Shown: positions 44,285-52,637 of the stretch, in pieces | Layout: every line of letters begins with the position of its first letter | Position numbering within the stretch: the first letter of the stretch is position 1 | Source of the DNA: Roseiarcus sp963794655 | GTDB taxonomy: Bacteria; Pseudomonadota; Alphaproteobacteria; Rhizobiales; Beijerinckiaceae | Length of the DNA stretch: 64,000 bases | Direction: 5' to 3' | NCBI GenBank assembly: GCA_963794655.1 | Contig: CAWCEV010000006.1 | Coordinates: 1,302,001 to 1,366,000 of the forward strand | Made by a program: the position numbers and the translations under genes | Notes under the pieces: model-generated | The model's database searches: none | The model's input: the letters and a program-made list of their open reading frames with translations, nothing else | What the model was told of the DNA's origin: nothing

Positions 44285-45211
44285 TCATCCAGCGACGATT
44301 AGAGCCTCGGCGGATTTTGCGCCGTGCGGCGCGGGTAGAGCAACATCCGATCGGCAGAGCCGGTCGGGATTGCGCAGCCGATCGGATGTTGCGGGGAGAT
44401 TGGCGGCGTAGGCGGTCGGCGTCAGATAGCCCAGCGCCGAGTGCGGTCGCCGCTCGTTATAGTCGTTGACCCAAGCCGCAATCTTCGTTCGGGCATGGTC
44501 GAGGCCGAGAAATAGGCTCTCGTTGAGAAGCTCGTCGCGCATGCGGCCGTTGAAGCTCTCGCAGAAGCCGTTCTGCATCGGCTTTCCCGGCGCGATGAAA
44601 TGCCAGACGATCCCGTTGTCCTGCGCCCAGGTCAGCATGGCGTTCGAGGTGAACTCGGTCCCGTTGTCGGAGACGATCATGCCGGGCTTGCCGCGCCTCA
44701 CGGTCAACGCCGTCAGTTCGCGCGCCACGCGCCGGCCAGAGATCGAGGTGTCCGGGATCGCCGCCAGGCATTCCCGGGTCACGTCGTCGACGATGTTGAG
44801 GATCCGGAACCGCCGGCCGCAGGAAAGCTGATCGTGGACGAAATCCAGCGACCAGCGCGTGTTGGCCTTCGCCTCGACGAGGATCGGCGCCCGCGTTCCC
44901 ACAGCGCGCCGCCGCGCTCGCCGCTTGCGCACCGTGAGGCCCTCCTCGCAATAGAGCCGGTAGATGCGGTTGATCCCGGACGGCTCGCCGCCGTTCCGCA
45001 GCAGGACGAACAACCGCCGATAGCCGAAACGCTTCCGCTCGTTGGCGAGATCGCGCAACTGCGTCCGGAGTTCCGTATCCGGCGGCCGGCGGGATCGGTA
45101 GCGGATCATCGTGCGGTCGCCGTTCACGATCGAGCAGGCCCGCCGCTCCGACAGGCCCATCACGGCCTGCAGATGCGCGACACCTTCGCGCTTGGCGGCG
45201 GGCTCTACCAT
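44285..45211 (-). CDS. IS3-family transposase OrfB
   Basis: 308 aa from ATG 45211, which overlaps the OrfA stop by four bases (ATGG TAG), allowing coupling or a -1 frameshift product. It has an HTH_21 region (GLSERRACSIVNGDRTMIRY, FGYRRLFVLLRNGG) and an rve core with Asp in WSLDFVHDQLS, IVSDNGTEFTSNAM and Glu in FCESFNGRMRDELL, then NDYNERRPHSALGYLTP. The frame is intact. The decayed element at 40002-41139 is its nearest relative in the window. Confidence 0.9.
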   Translation of the reverse strand: MVEPAAKREGVAHLQAVMGLSERRACSIVNGDRTMIRYRSRRPPDTELRTQLRDLANERKRFGYRRLFVLLRNGGEPSGINRIYRLYCEEGLTVRKRRARRRAVGTRAPILVEAKANTRWSLDFVHDQLSCGRRFRILNIVDDVTRECLAAIPDTSISGRRVARELTALTVRRGKPGMIVSDNGTEFTSNAMLTWAQDNGIVWHFIAPGKPMQNGFCESFNGRMRDELLNESLFLGLDHARTKIAAWVNDYNERRPHSALGYLTPTAYAANLPATSDRLRNPDRLCRSDVALPAPHGAKSAEALIVAG

Positions 45212-45444
45212 TTTTTTGCGACAAGCTCGCGGAGCGCGGCTGCGTCCAGCATCTGCTCCGCGAGCAGCTTCTTCATGAGCCGCTTGTCCTCGGAGACGTC
45301 CATGCCGCCGTACTTGGCCTTCCAGTTGTAGAGCGTCGCTTCCGAAACGCCGTGCTTGCGCGCCAGATCGACGGTCTTGGCGCCGGCCTCGTGCTCCCTC
45401 AGCACCCCGATAATCTGCTCTTCCGTGAACCGTGCTCGCTTCAT
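45205..45444 (-). CDS. IS3-family OrfA with shortened leucine zipper
   Basis: 79 aa from ATG 45444: MKRARFTEEQIIGVLREHEA, HGVSEATLYNWKAKYGGMDV (HTH_Tnp_1). After SEDKRL the chain goes straight to MKKLLAEQMLDAAALRELVA. Relatives have about ten more residues (like KALEDENAKL) between these, so an in-frame deletion has shortened the coiled coil used for OrfA/OrfAB pairing. Activity may be reduced. Confidence 0.85.
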   Translation of the reverse strand: MKRARFTEEQIIGVLREHEAGAKTVDLARKHGVSEATLYNWKAKYGGMDVSEDKRLMKKLLAEQMLDAAALRELVAKKW

Positions 45445-45602
45445 CTGTCCGTCCTTCGAAAGGCCGGACTTTAAATCCCCGTGGAGGAAAATCTCAGTGG
45501 CAGGTCACGCGGTCGAAAGCACGATCGCTCGGGATTCCTGACCTGCAACCCGAAATCTGGACCGTCCACAATGAGAATTTCTCGTAATCTCCCCGGCTGG
45601 AA

Positions 45603-45830
45603 GTTCGGGCCGAGTGCATCGATCAAAACTGGTTCTTGTCATTGGCCAACGCCCAGGTAAAATGCGAGGCGTTCAGACCGAGTACATACGCAGCGCCCCC
45701 ACAGCTCCATCGGGAACAAGACCCCGACGGAGTTCATGAAATCCATCGGAGCCTCCAGCCAGCCGATGGCGTCATAGGACGGGAAATTCCCCCATGGGCG
45801 GTCCAGCGTTCGGGGCAGGTCCAACCCCAA
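45603..45830 (+). pseudogene. IS3-type transposase C-terminal remnant (inverted relative at 54165-54505)
   Basis: It reads RAECIDQNWFLSLANAQVKC, then after frameshifts SIGNKTPTEFMKSIGASSQP and a stop at 45776. The following DNA up to about 45830 is also shared with the minus-strand remnant at 54165-54400. Only the last quarter of an OrfB is present. Sequence at 45508-45602 and 45831-45879 holds no gene. Confidence 0.6.
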
Positions 45831-45879
45831 CCATGAATTTAACATTCGCCCTGGACCAGTCTCTGAGGGCTGATCACTA

Positions 45880-47016
45880 TTATCGTCGCACAAATGGCAT
45901 CCGGACAACTCCCCCGATAGTTGTCCTGAGCGAAGCTGCCAGCTTGTGGTTTCGAAGCGAATCGGCGACCTTGGTGTTCCGGTCGATCCAGAGGCCGAAG
46001 ACAACAAGAAGAGCAATGCTTGTCAGAACGCACGCCATTCGAATGCCGTAAAGCGGAGCGCCGGCAGTCTCTATTGCGGCTGCGTCGATTGCAGTGCGTC
46101 CGAGTGCGTCCAAAACTAAACCCGCTGCGAAGACGGGAAGGCTGTTTCGACCGAGTGCTTGCAACGTCTGGCCCGGAAGCCCGCCGACAAAGCGCGCGAC
46201 AAGGCCAACGCGGTTAGAGGCGGCAGCAACAAGATAAGCGAGCGCAAGAAAATGAGCGAGACGCGCGAATCCGAGGTTATGCTTGGAGACGTCGAGATGG
46301 GCGAAGATCGCGTCGCGTAGGCCGGGGGCGATCCCGAAGGCGTTGGTTTCGACCACCGCGGCTGCAAGAACCATCGAGGCGCTGAACGCAATAAGTCCAA
46401 CTGATAGTCGGTGCACGCCATGGCGAAAAGCGGCGGTGCAAGAGATGCCAATCGTGAAGAGGAGTTGCCAGGCGAATGGATTGAAATGCGGGTCATCTGG
46501 CATACTGACCATGCGCGCGGCCAAATAGATCGCCAACGATGCGGTGACCGCCAGCCGTGGATCCCGCGCGGCCAAGACGACCGCGATTGGAGCCCAAAGC
46601 ATTAGGACGACATAGAGCGGCAGAACACCGAACAAGTACGGTTGATACCATCGGTCGGGGGTACCGAAATCATACCCGAGGTCAACCGCCTTGAAGGCGT
46701 GAACACCGCTCGTTCGGTAGGCCACGGCGAACAAGACAAATAGGCCAAGTGTGACCGCAACGTGCACCGCATAGATCTTTAGCGCGCGTCTGGCGCAAGC
46801 ATAAGCGACCGCAACTTTTCCGAACCTACTTTCCATCGTGAGGTAGGCAAATCCAGTCGAAATGCCCGATAGAAAGACGAAAGCCTCAAGCGCATCCGAA
46901 AAACCAAAGTTCATCGGAGTCACACGATTCAGAAAGCTGCCCGGCATATGGTCGACCAAGATCACGATTTGCAAAGCGCCACGCCAAAAGTCGATGGCTC
47001 TAATGCGTTCTCCCAT
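45880..47016 (-). CDS. OpgC-like membrane acyltransferase
   Basis: 378 aa from ATG 47016, giving the family start MGERIRAIDFWRGALQIVIL; the frame is open upstream without matching sequence. About ten membrane helices. The OpgC-domain features include DFWRG, VDHMPGSFLNRVTPMNFGFS, DALEAFVFLSGIS and the later NPFAWQLLFTIGIS. OpgC proteins succinylate or otherwise acylate periplasmic glucans, so here the likely role is substitution of the EPS. It stands alone between IS remnants, oriented opposite to the transporter genes. A broken relative lies at 23487-24106. Confidence 0.85.
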   Translation of the reverse strand: MGERIRAIDFWRGALQIVILVDHMPGSFLNRVTPMNFGFSDALEAFVFLSGISTGFAYLTMESRFGKVAVAYACARRALKIYAVHVAVTLGLFVLFAVAYRTSGVHAFKAVDLGYDFGTPDRWYQPYLFGVLPLYVVLMLWAPIAVVLAARDPRLAVTASLAIYLAARMVSMPDDPHFNPFAWQLLFTIGISCTAAFRHGVHRLSVGLIAFSASMVLAAAVVETNAFGIAPGLRDAIFAHLDVSKHNLGFARLAHFLALAYLVAAASNRVGLVARFVGGLPGQTLQALGRNSLPVFAAGLVLDALGRTAIDAAAIETAGAPLYGIRMACVLTSIALLVVFGLWIDRNTKVADSLRNHKLAASLRTTIGGVVRMPFVRR

Positions 47017-47204
47017 CGCGATTTCCCCATTACGCAGTGTAAAAAGTAACGCCACTCCGCTATTTCCTACGCGCAAGCGGCCAGGGCTAGGTTGCTTGTG
47101 GAGAAGATCTAAGTAATTTGAGTTTGGACATTTGAGCAATCCACCACGCCGTGGACGAACTCAAGGTAGAGCGTACAGTGCTTCCGTTGGTCGAACCACT
47201 GGCG

Positions 47205-47754
47205 TCACCTGAGCTGAGCATTGGGTTCCAGGATGAGGCGATAACCGAGGCGTTCGAGGCGGCGCTTGAGGATGGCGACGGTTCGGGGCTGGCCGATCTG
47301 GTCGAGATACTCTTCGCCGAGTTCGCGATAGGGCAAGCTTTTGGCGAGCATGTGATAGGCGGAGACGAGGATTTTGTGAGCGATGGCGAGCGCCGCGCGC
47401 AAGGCGCCGCGGCGGGCCTTGAGGCGGTGGAACTTGCCCTTGAGATAGCTGCCCTTGGTTCGTGCCGCGGAGATCGCGGCGCCGACCAGGATGGTGCGGA
47501 GGTGGATGTTGCCCTTCCGGGCCCGGCCGCTCTTCTGACTGCCGCACTCTCATGATCGCCGGGGGAGACGCCTGCCCAGGCCGCCAAGTGATAGACGCTC
47601 AAGAATACGCTCATGTCAACGCCGATCTCGGCGATCAGTCCCTCCGCGACCAGCCAGTCGACGCCCGGAATCTGCATCAGGAGAGCGTGCTGCGTGCAAC
47701 AGGGCTCCAGCCGCTCGCCGATGCGCAGGTCGAGCGTGGCGATGTCCGCCTCGA
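47205..47754 (-). pseudogene. IS110-family transposase, 3' part (interrupted by IS21)
   Basis: Minus-strand pieces read DIATLDLRIGERLEP, MQIPGVDWLVAEGLIAEIGV, VYHLAAWAGVSPGDHESA and, after a frameshift near 47550, the C-terminal frame with ALAIAHKILVSAYHMLAKSL and a stop at 47205. This is the Transposase_20 part of an IS110-type enzyme. Its 5' part lies on the far side of the IS21 element (50062-50785). Confidence 0.75.
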
Positions 47755-47823
47755 TGTGTCAATGGCGCCGCGGTTTTCCTCAAAAGTGGCGCCGCAAAAT
47801 TCCCCAGTCTGGCGGGTCGGCGA

Positions 47824-48684
47824 TCAGCCGTGGGCGTGATCGGCGCCTCCATTTTTCGGCTGCCGACCGCGACGCTTTGGAGTCGGTGGAATTGGAATGG
47901 CGGCGGCCTTCGGCTTGAAGCGGATGTTTTCTGGCAAGAGGTCGGCGTGCTCACGCAATCGATAGCTCGACCCTTCGATCTGGATGACGACGGCGTGGTG
48001 GAGCAATCTGTCGAGGAGCGCGGTTGCGACGACGGAGTCACCAAAGATATCGCCCCACTCGGCGAAGCCGCGATTTGAGGTCAGGATCATTGCGCCCTTT
48101 TCGTAGCGGGCGTTGACGAGCTGGAAGAAGAGATTGCCGCCACCGGGCGTGATTGGGAGGTAGCCGATCTCGTCGACGATGAGCAGCGCGAAGCGGCAGT
48201 AGTAGCGGATCCTCTCGCGAAGAGCGCCGTCGCGTTCAGCCTTGGCGAGCGCGGTGACGATGTCGGCGAGCGAACTGAAGTAGACGCTGCGGCCGGCTTT
48301 AACCGCTTCGACGCCAAGAGCGAGGCTCAGATGAGTCTTCCCGGTTCCGGGCGGACCTATGAGATGGAGTGCTTCGGCGCGATCGATGAACTGCAATCCG
48401 GCGAGCGCCAGGATACGGTTTCTGTCGAGCGAGGGCTGGAAGGCGAAGTCGAAACCGGCGAGGGTTTTGATCGCCGACAGCCTGGCCATCTGGACCGCCA
48501 TTCTGACGCGGCGGCTCTCGCGCGTGGTCAGCTCTTCGGTGAGCAAGGCGTCGATGGCCTCAACGGCACCGATCTCGCCGCGCTCGATGCCGCGCAGGGT
48601 GACGTCGAGGACTTCCAGCGCCCGCGGCATCTTCAAGGCGACGAGATTGGTCTTGACGCGCTCAATGACGGAGGGCGCGCTCAT
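47824..48684 (-). CDS. istB: IS21-family helper ATPase IstB
   Basis: 286 aa from ATG 48684, which overlaps the IstA stop by four bases (ATGA). DnaA/DnaC-like AAA+ ATPase: Walker A LIGPPGTGKTHLSLALG near residues 110-126, Walker B FALLIVDEIGYLP, sensor LTSNRGFAEWGDIFGD and LLDRLLHHAVVIQIEG. It chooses target sites and activates the transposase IstA. The C-terminus extends in a Pro/Arg/Lys-rich tail. The frame is intact. Confidence 0.93.
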   Translation of the reverse strand: MSAPSVIERVKTNLVALKMPRALEVLDVTLRGIERGEIGAVEAIDALLTEELTTRESRRVRMAVQMARLSAIKTLAGFDFAFQPSLDRNRILALAGLQFIDRAEALHLIGPPGTGKTHLSLALGVEAVKAGRSVYFSSLADIVTALAKAERDGALRERIRYYCRFALLIVDEIGYLPITPGGGNLFFQLVNARYEKGAMILTSNRGFAEWGDIFGDSVVATALLDRLLHHAVVIQIEGSSYRLREHADLLPENIRFKPKAAAIPIPPTPKRRGRQPKNGGADHAHG

Positions 48685-49943
48685 CGCGAGCCTCCAAGGC
48701 CGGCCAGACGCCGTCCGACGGCGGCGTAGAAATCGAGCGATCGACGAACAACGCGGTCGCCGGCCCGCGTCAGGATCAGTGTCTCAGGATCTCGTAGGCT
48801 ACGGCGGCACGAGCTGACGGGCTTGCGGTGTGAAGGATCGAGCCGCTTTTCACCCCGTCCCTCCAGCAGCGCGTGGGTCGCAACAAGTGTCCCTTCTTCG
48901 AAGATGCGGATCTCATCGGCGAGAACATGGACGTCGAAGACGCGCCGCCGCGTCGTGTCGGGCACGCTGTAGAGATTGCCGCCGACGCTGACCATGCCCT
49001 CATGCGAAGCGCGCCGCTCGAGCCGTAGCACTGCCCTGTAGGGAACGGTCGGCTGGGCCTTCAATGACGCCGCCTCTTCCGCGAAGGCCTCGGCGACGAC
49101 CCGATTGGTCGTGGCGTGCACGCGCGCATTGGCGACCGTATCGAGCCAATGACGGAGCTGGTCGTTCAGGTCGTCGAGATTGCGGAACGCGCCACCGAGA
49201 AAGAAGTCCTCGCGGATGTAGCGGAACGGCCGTTCGACCTTGCCCTTCGTTTTGGCCCGATAAGGCCGGCAGGCGCGCGGCTGGAAGCCATAATGGCGGG
49301 CGAGGTCGACGAGAGCTCGGTTGTAGACGACGAGCCCGTCGGCGTCCTCGCCGATGACCGCGGTCTTCATGCGATCATAGAGGATCGTACGCGGCGCGCC
49401 GCCGATTGCTTCGAAGGCGGCGATATGGCAGCGCAGGACGCTCTGCAGGTCCTGGTGGAGGACGAACCGCGCCCAAATCAGCCGGGAGTAGCCGAGCACC
49501 ATCGAGAACAGCCAAACGATGCGCTTCATCCCCGGCTCGTCGTCGAACTCGACCTCAAACCTAGCGAAGTCGACCTGGGCCTGCTCGCCCGGCGGCGTCT
49601 CGAAACGCACTTCGTAACCGGCGCTCCGAGCCGGTCGTATCTCGCGCACGTGGTCGCGCACCACGCTGTAGCTGCCGGCAAAGCCGCGCTCCTTGATCTC
49701 ACGAAGCAACCGGCGTGCGGTGAGGTCCGGATAGGCGGCAAGGCGCTCGCGCAAATAAGGTTCGAAGTGATCAATGACACTCGCAGCCGGAGGCCTCTTC
49801 TTGTAGGCCGGCGGCTCCAGCCCTTTGGCGATGTGGGTTCTGACCGTCTTTCGGTCGACGCCGACCTGCCGAGCGATGGCGCTGACCGACAGGCCCTGGC
49901 GATGCAAATCTAGAATCATCACGAGCTCCCCAAGTTTGATCAC
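48681..49943 (-). CDS. istA: IS21-family transposase IstA
   Basis: 420 aa from GTG 49943 (VIKLGELVMILDLHRQGLSV); the longer open frame to 50084 lies in the terminal repeats. It has an N-terminal HTH (SVSAIARQVGVDRKTVRTHI). The rve integrase core has Asp in GEQAQVDFARFEVEF, Asp in RTILYDRMKTAV and Glu in KTKGKVERPFRYIREDF, followed by the beta-barrel Mu-type C-terminal domain (GGNLYSVPDTTRRR). It works with IstB in copy-out/paste-in transposition. The frame is intact. Confidence 0.93.
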   Translation of the reverse strand: MIKLGELVMILDLHRQGLSVSAIARQVGVDRKTVRTHIAKGLEPPAYKKRPPAASVIDHFEPYLRERLAAYPDLTARRLLREIKERGFAGSYSVVRDHVREIRPARSAGYEVRFETPPGEQAQVDFARFEVEFDDEPGMKRIVWLFSMVLGYSRLIWARFVLHQDLQSVLRCHIAAFEAIGGAPRTILYDRMKTAVIGEDADGLVVYNRALVDLARHYGFQPRACRPYRAKTKGKVERPFRYIREDFFLGGAFRNLDDLNDQLRHWLDTVANARVHATTNRVVAEAFAEEAASLKAQPTVPYRAVLRLERRASHEGMVSVGGNLYSVPDTTRRRVFDVHVLADEIRIFEEGTLVATHALLEGRGEKRLDPSHRKPVSSCRRSLRDPETLILTRAGDRVVRRSLDFYAAVGRRLAGLGGSR

Positions 49944-50061
49944 CGGGTTCTCCCTCCCGCCAGAAGGAGGAGCCTCGGCGATTCGGCGCGCCCGCCGACC
50001 ATCCCGGGCATGCCCGGGATGGTCGGCAGTCACGAAAACTGGGGAAATTTCAAATGTCACA

Positions 50062-50785
50062 AGTGGGGAGAATTGCTCCGCCACTCACACGATTGCCTCG
50101 AGCGGGCGCAGCTGCATCGACAGGAGGAAGCGGTGCTGCTCCTCGATCCGCCCGTCGAGCGCGAACGCAAGGATCAGATCGGCGCGCTTGCGGCGCAACT
50201 GGCCCTTGGCGAGATCCGCCATCGCCTCTGCAGAGGCCTCGCCCTCGATCAGTGCCCGGAGCGTCGCGCGGCCGGACACGCCGAAAACGTCGGAAGCGAC
50301 GCTCGCCAGCCTTGATGTTTGCGGTCTCCAGCAGCTTCAGGAGCCCGGTTGCGTTCGGCCGCCTGGCTCTCCACCAGCTTACGGCGGTCGCGCAGCAACT
50401 GGCAACTCGCACAACCCGCAGCGCCGCCGGCGGGACGAAGCTCTTGGTGATCAGCCCATGCGCACCAGATCGGTGATCCACTCGGCGTCCTTCACATCGG
50501 TCTGCGCCCCGGCACGTTACGGATATGCCGGGCGTTGCCGACGATGAGGTCGAAACGCCCTTCCAACACGGCATAGACCGGGCGCCAGTAAACGCCGTTG
50601 CTCTCCATGCCGACCTGCGTCACCCAATCTCTTGCAGCCAGTCCCCAACGCCTCCAGGTCGCGTGTCATCGTCCGGAAGGTCCTGATCTCCTTCCTCGTC
50701 CGCTCGCCCGGGCGCCGATCAAGACGCAGGCGACCGTCTCCTGATGCACGTCCAGCCCATAACGCCGCTCAATAATGACCTCCAT
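50062..50785 (-). pseudogene. IS110-family transposase, 5' part (interrupted by IS21)
   Basis: Reading from ATG 50785 on the minus strand: MEVIIERRYGLDVHQETVAC (the DEDD_Tnp first Asp region), then frameshifts, HGLITKSFVPPAALR, NATGLLKLLETANIKAG, and FGVSGRATLRALIEG-like sequence with MADLAKGQLRRKRADLILAF and LSMQLRPLEAIV at about 50085. At least three frameshifts are present, so the gene was dead or decayed in addition to the IS21 insertion. Confidence 0.75.
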
Positions 50786-51140
50786 CCTCGCCTCCATCCC
50801 GGTGAAGGCGACCGTTACGCCGTAGGTATAGTCGAGACTGCCACGCGTGCTCCCCGTTCCAGGGGGCGACAAAGAATGATACCTCTATGCAGCGGCCACA
50901 CTGCCACTCGGGGTCGCAAGCCACCGCAGAGTTGTCAGCCTCAACACGATCGCCCGTGGAGAGACTCGGAGAAACCGGCCCGCGCCGCCACGATTTTCAC
51001 CCACAATGGCGCGCCCGCGGGCGCTGGTGGGCTGCCGTGAAAATAGGTGGCGCGCTGCAGCGCTATGCATGAGACGCATGTCCTGGCAGTCATCTTTTTT
51101 CATCCATAATCGCGGGCCGTCGGCGTTGGCTGGCTGCAAC
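50786..51140. other. Left flank of the IS110 element, no gene
   Basis: About 355 bases between the IS110 start and IS630 copy 2. It probably contains the IS110 terminal region; no coding frame is convincing. Confidence 0.4.
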
Positions 51141-51142
51141 TA

Positions 51143-52288
51143 GTGGATCGAACCTGACAGTTGAATCCCGGATGGGATTCCCTCTGGGATTTCGGCGTGC
51201 GAGTTTGCGTGATGCGCGCAGGAAAATCCCTTTCGGTTTCGTCTGCCGATATTTGTCGGCTCAAAGCCCTGGTTCGTGACCGCAACGCGCCGCAGAAGCA
51301 GGTCTGGCGGGCCGAGATCGTGCTGCTTACGGCCGATGGTGTCGGCACGAACGAGATCATGCGGCGAACCGGCAAGTCCAAGACCTGCGTATGGCGCTGG
51401 CAAGAACGCTTTATCGAGGCGGGGTTCGACGGGTTGCTCCGCGACAAGACGCGTCCCTCGCGCATCCCACCGCTGAGCGCCGGGGCCGCCGAGCGCGTCG
51501 TCGCGCTGACACTTGGCGAACCGCCTGGCGAGACGACCCACTGGACCGGCTTGTTGATGGCGAAGGCGGCGGGGCTCAGCGTCAGCTCGGTTCAACGTAT
51601 CTGGCGCAAGCACGGCCTCCAGCCGCACCGGATGCGCCAGTTCAAGCTGTCCAACGATCCGCGCTTCGTCGACAAATTGCGCGACGTCGTCGGGCTCTAT
51701 GTCGATCCGCCCGCGCACGCCATCGTCCTGTCGGTCGACGAGAAGAGCCAGATTCAGGCGCTGGACCGCACCCAGCCCGGACTGCCGCTGAAGAAGGGCC
51801 GCGCCGGAACGATGACACACGACTACGAGCGGCACGGAACGACGACGCTGTTCGCCGCGATGAACGTCCTCGACGGCACGGTGATCGGCCGCAACATGCA
51901 GCGCCATCGCCATCAGGAGTTCATCCGCTTCCTCAATATCGTCGAAAGACAGGTTCCTGCGGGGAAGACGATCCACGCCATCATCGACAACTACGCCGCC
52001 CACAAGCATCCCAATGTCCGCCGATGGCTCGAACGCAATCCGCGATGGACATTCCACTTCACGCCGACGTCCGCTTCCTGGCTCAACGCGGTCGAGGGCT
52101 TCTTCGCCACTCTCACAAAGCGCAGGCTCAAGCGAGGCGTCTTCCGGTCCGTCACCGATCTGCAAGCCGCGATCAACCGCTTCCTCGAAGAGCACAATCA
52201 GCAGTCCAGGCCCTTCACATGGACCGCAGACCCGGACAAAATCATCGCCGCCGTCAGGCGCGGGCATCAAGTGTTAGATTCGATCCAC
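51143..52288 (+). mobile_element. IS630-family insertion sequence, copy 2
   Basis: 1146 bp, opposite orientation to copy 1 (15479-16624), flanked by TA at 51141-51142 and 52289-52290. The ends are GTGGATCGAACCT and AGATTCGATCCAC. Confidence 0.92.
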
Positions 52289-52291
52289 TAG
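51161..52291 (+). CDS. IS630-family transposase, copy 2
   Basis: 376 aa, translation identical to copy 1, with DDE_3 residues in SVDEKSQIQALDR, HAIIDNYAAHKHP and SWLNAVEGFFATL. The start ATG 51161 is followed by an in-frame ATG at 51212 (MRAGKSLSVSSAD), which may be the true start, since the first 17 residues overlap the terminal repeat. The stop codon TAG is formed at the element end by the TA target duplication. Confidence 0.92.
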   Translation: MNPGWDSLWDFGVRVCVMRAGKSLSVSSADICRLKALVRDRNAPQKQVWRAEIVLLTADGVGTNEIMRRTGKSKTCVWRWQERFIEAGFDGLLRDKTRPSRIPPLSAGAAERVVALTLGEPPGETTHWTGLLMAKAAGLSVSSVQRIWRKHGLQPHRMRQFKLSNDPRFVDKLRDVVGLYVDPPAHAIVLSVDEKSQIQALDRTQPGLPLKKGRAGTMTHDYERHGTTTLFAAMNVLDGTVIGRNMQRHRHQEFIRFLNIVERQVPAGKTIHAIIDNYAAHKHPNVRRWLERNPRWTFHFTPTSASWLNAVEGFFATLTKRRLKRGVFRSVTDLQAAINRFLEEHNQQSRPFTWTADPDKIIAAVRRGHQVLDSIH

Positions 52292-52382
52292 GAAGGCAAA
52301 CTTTGGAACCAAATGCAGACTTGGGCCGCTCGGGTATAAGCAAAGACAAAGCCGGCTTACCACATGACGTTCCGTCGATTAG

Positions 52383-52622
52383 CTACTTCGCTGGCATAAT
52401 CTCCGCCTTCTTGGGACCGAGCACTACGACTACCGGCCTCAGGCGTTGACCGGGTTGAGCCTTGATAACCTGGAGGTGGCTTTGCGGACCTGCTATGTAG
52501 CGCACCGAATCTCGCACAAGCGAGCGCCCGAAAACTCTGGGGCGCCGATGATTGTCAAAGGCCAGATAGCGACCGATCGAGCTGCGCGGCTCCTGACGCC
52601 ATCGTAGTCTTTCAGTTAGCAT
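52383..52622 (-). CDS. Small protein of unknown function downstream of the methyltransferase
   Basis: 79 aa from ATG 52622, preceded by AAGGAG with six bases spacing, the best ribosome site in this part of the window. It starts 15 bases after the methyltransferase stop, so cotranslation is likely. The protein is basic (many Arg, Lys) with no membrane segment. It includes SSIGRYLAFDNHRRPRVFGR and a C-terminal LRPVVVVLGPKKAEIMP. I do not recognise the family. IS630 copy 2 inserted less than 100 bases beyond its stop. Confidence 0.55.
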   Translation of the reverse strand: MLTERLRWRQEPRSSIGRYLAFDNHRRPRVFGRSLVRDSVRYIAGPQSHLQVIKAQPGQRLRPVVVVLGPKKAEIMPAK

Positions 52623-52637
52623 TTGTCGCTCCTTAAG

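Larger units (their letters stand above)
44267..45507 (-). mobile_element. IS3-family (IS407-type) insertion sequence, 1241 bp
   Basis: The ends are inverted repeats starting TGACCTGCCACTGA at 44267 and at 45507 (minus strand). They enclose OrfA and OrfB on the minus strand in the usual overlapping order. I see no clear target duplication (left flank CGCC, right flank CGCG). Confidence 0.85.
47755..50061 (-). mobile_element. IS21-family insertion sequence inside an IS110 transposase gene
   Basis: About 2.3 kb with IstA and IstB on the minus strand. End-like sequences TGTGTCA at 47755 and TGTGACA (minus strand, about 50061) fit IS21-type termini. The flanks are the two halves of one IS110-type transposase gene (LRPLEAIV | EADIATLDLRI), which marks the insertion point. 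The exact target duplication could not be settled. Confidence 0.85.

Noticed and set aside
47151..47555. 134-codon plus-strand frame, acidic protein
   Set aside because: It is opposite an IS110 transposase remnant, which explains the open frame.
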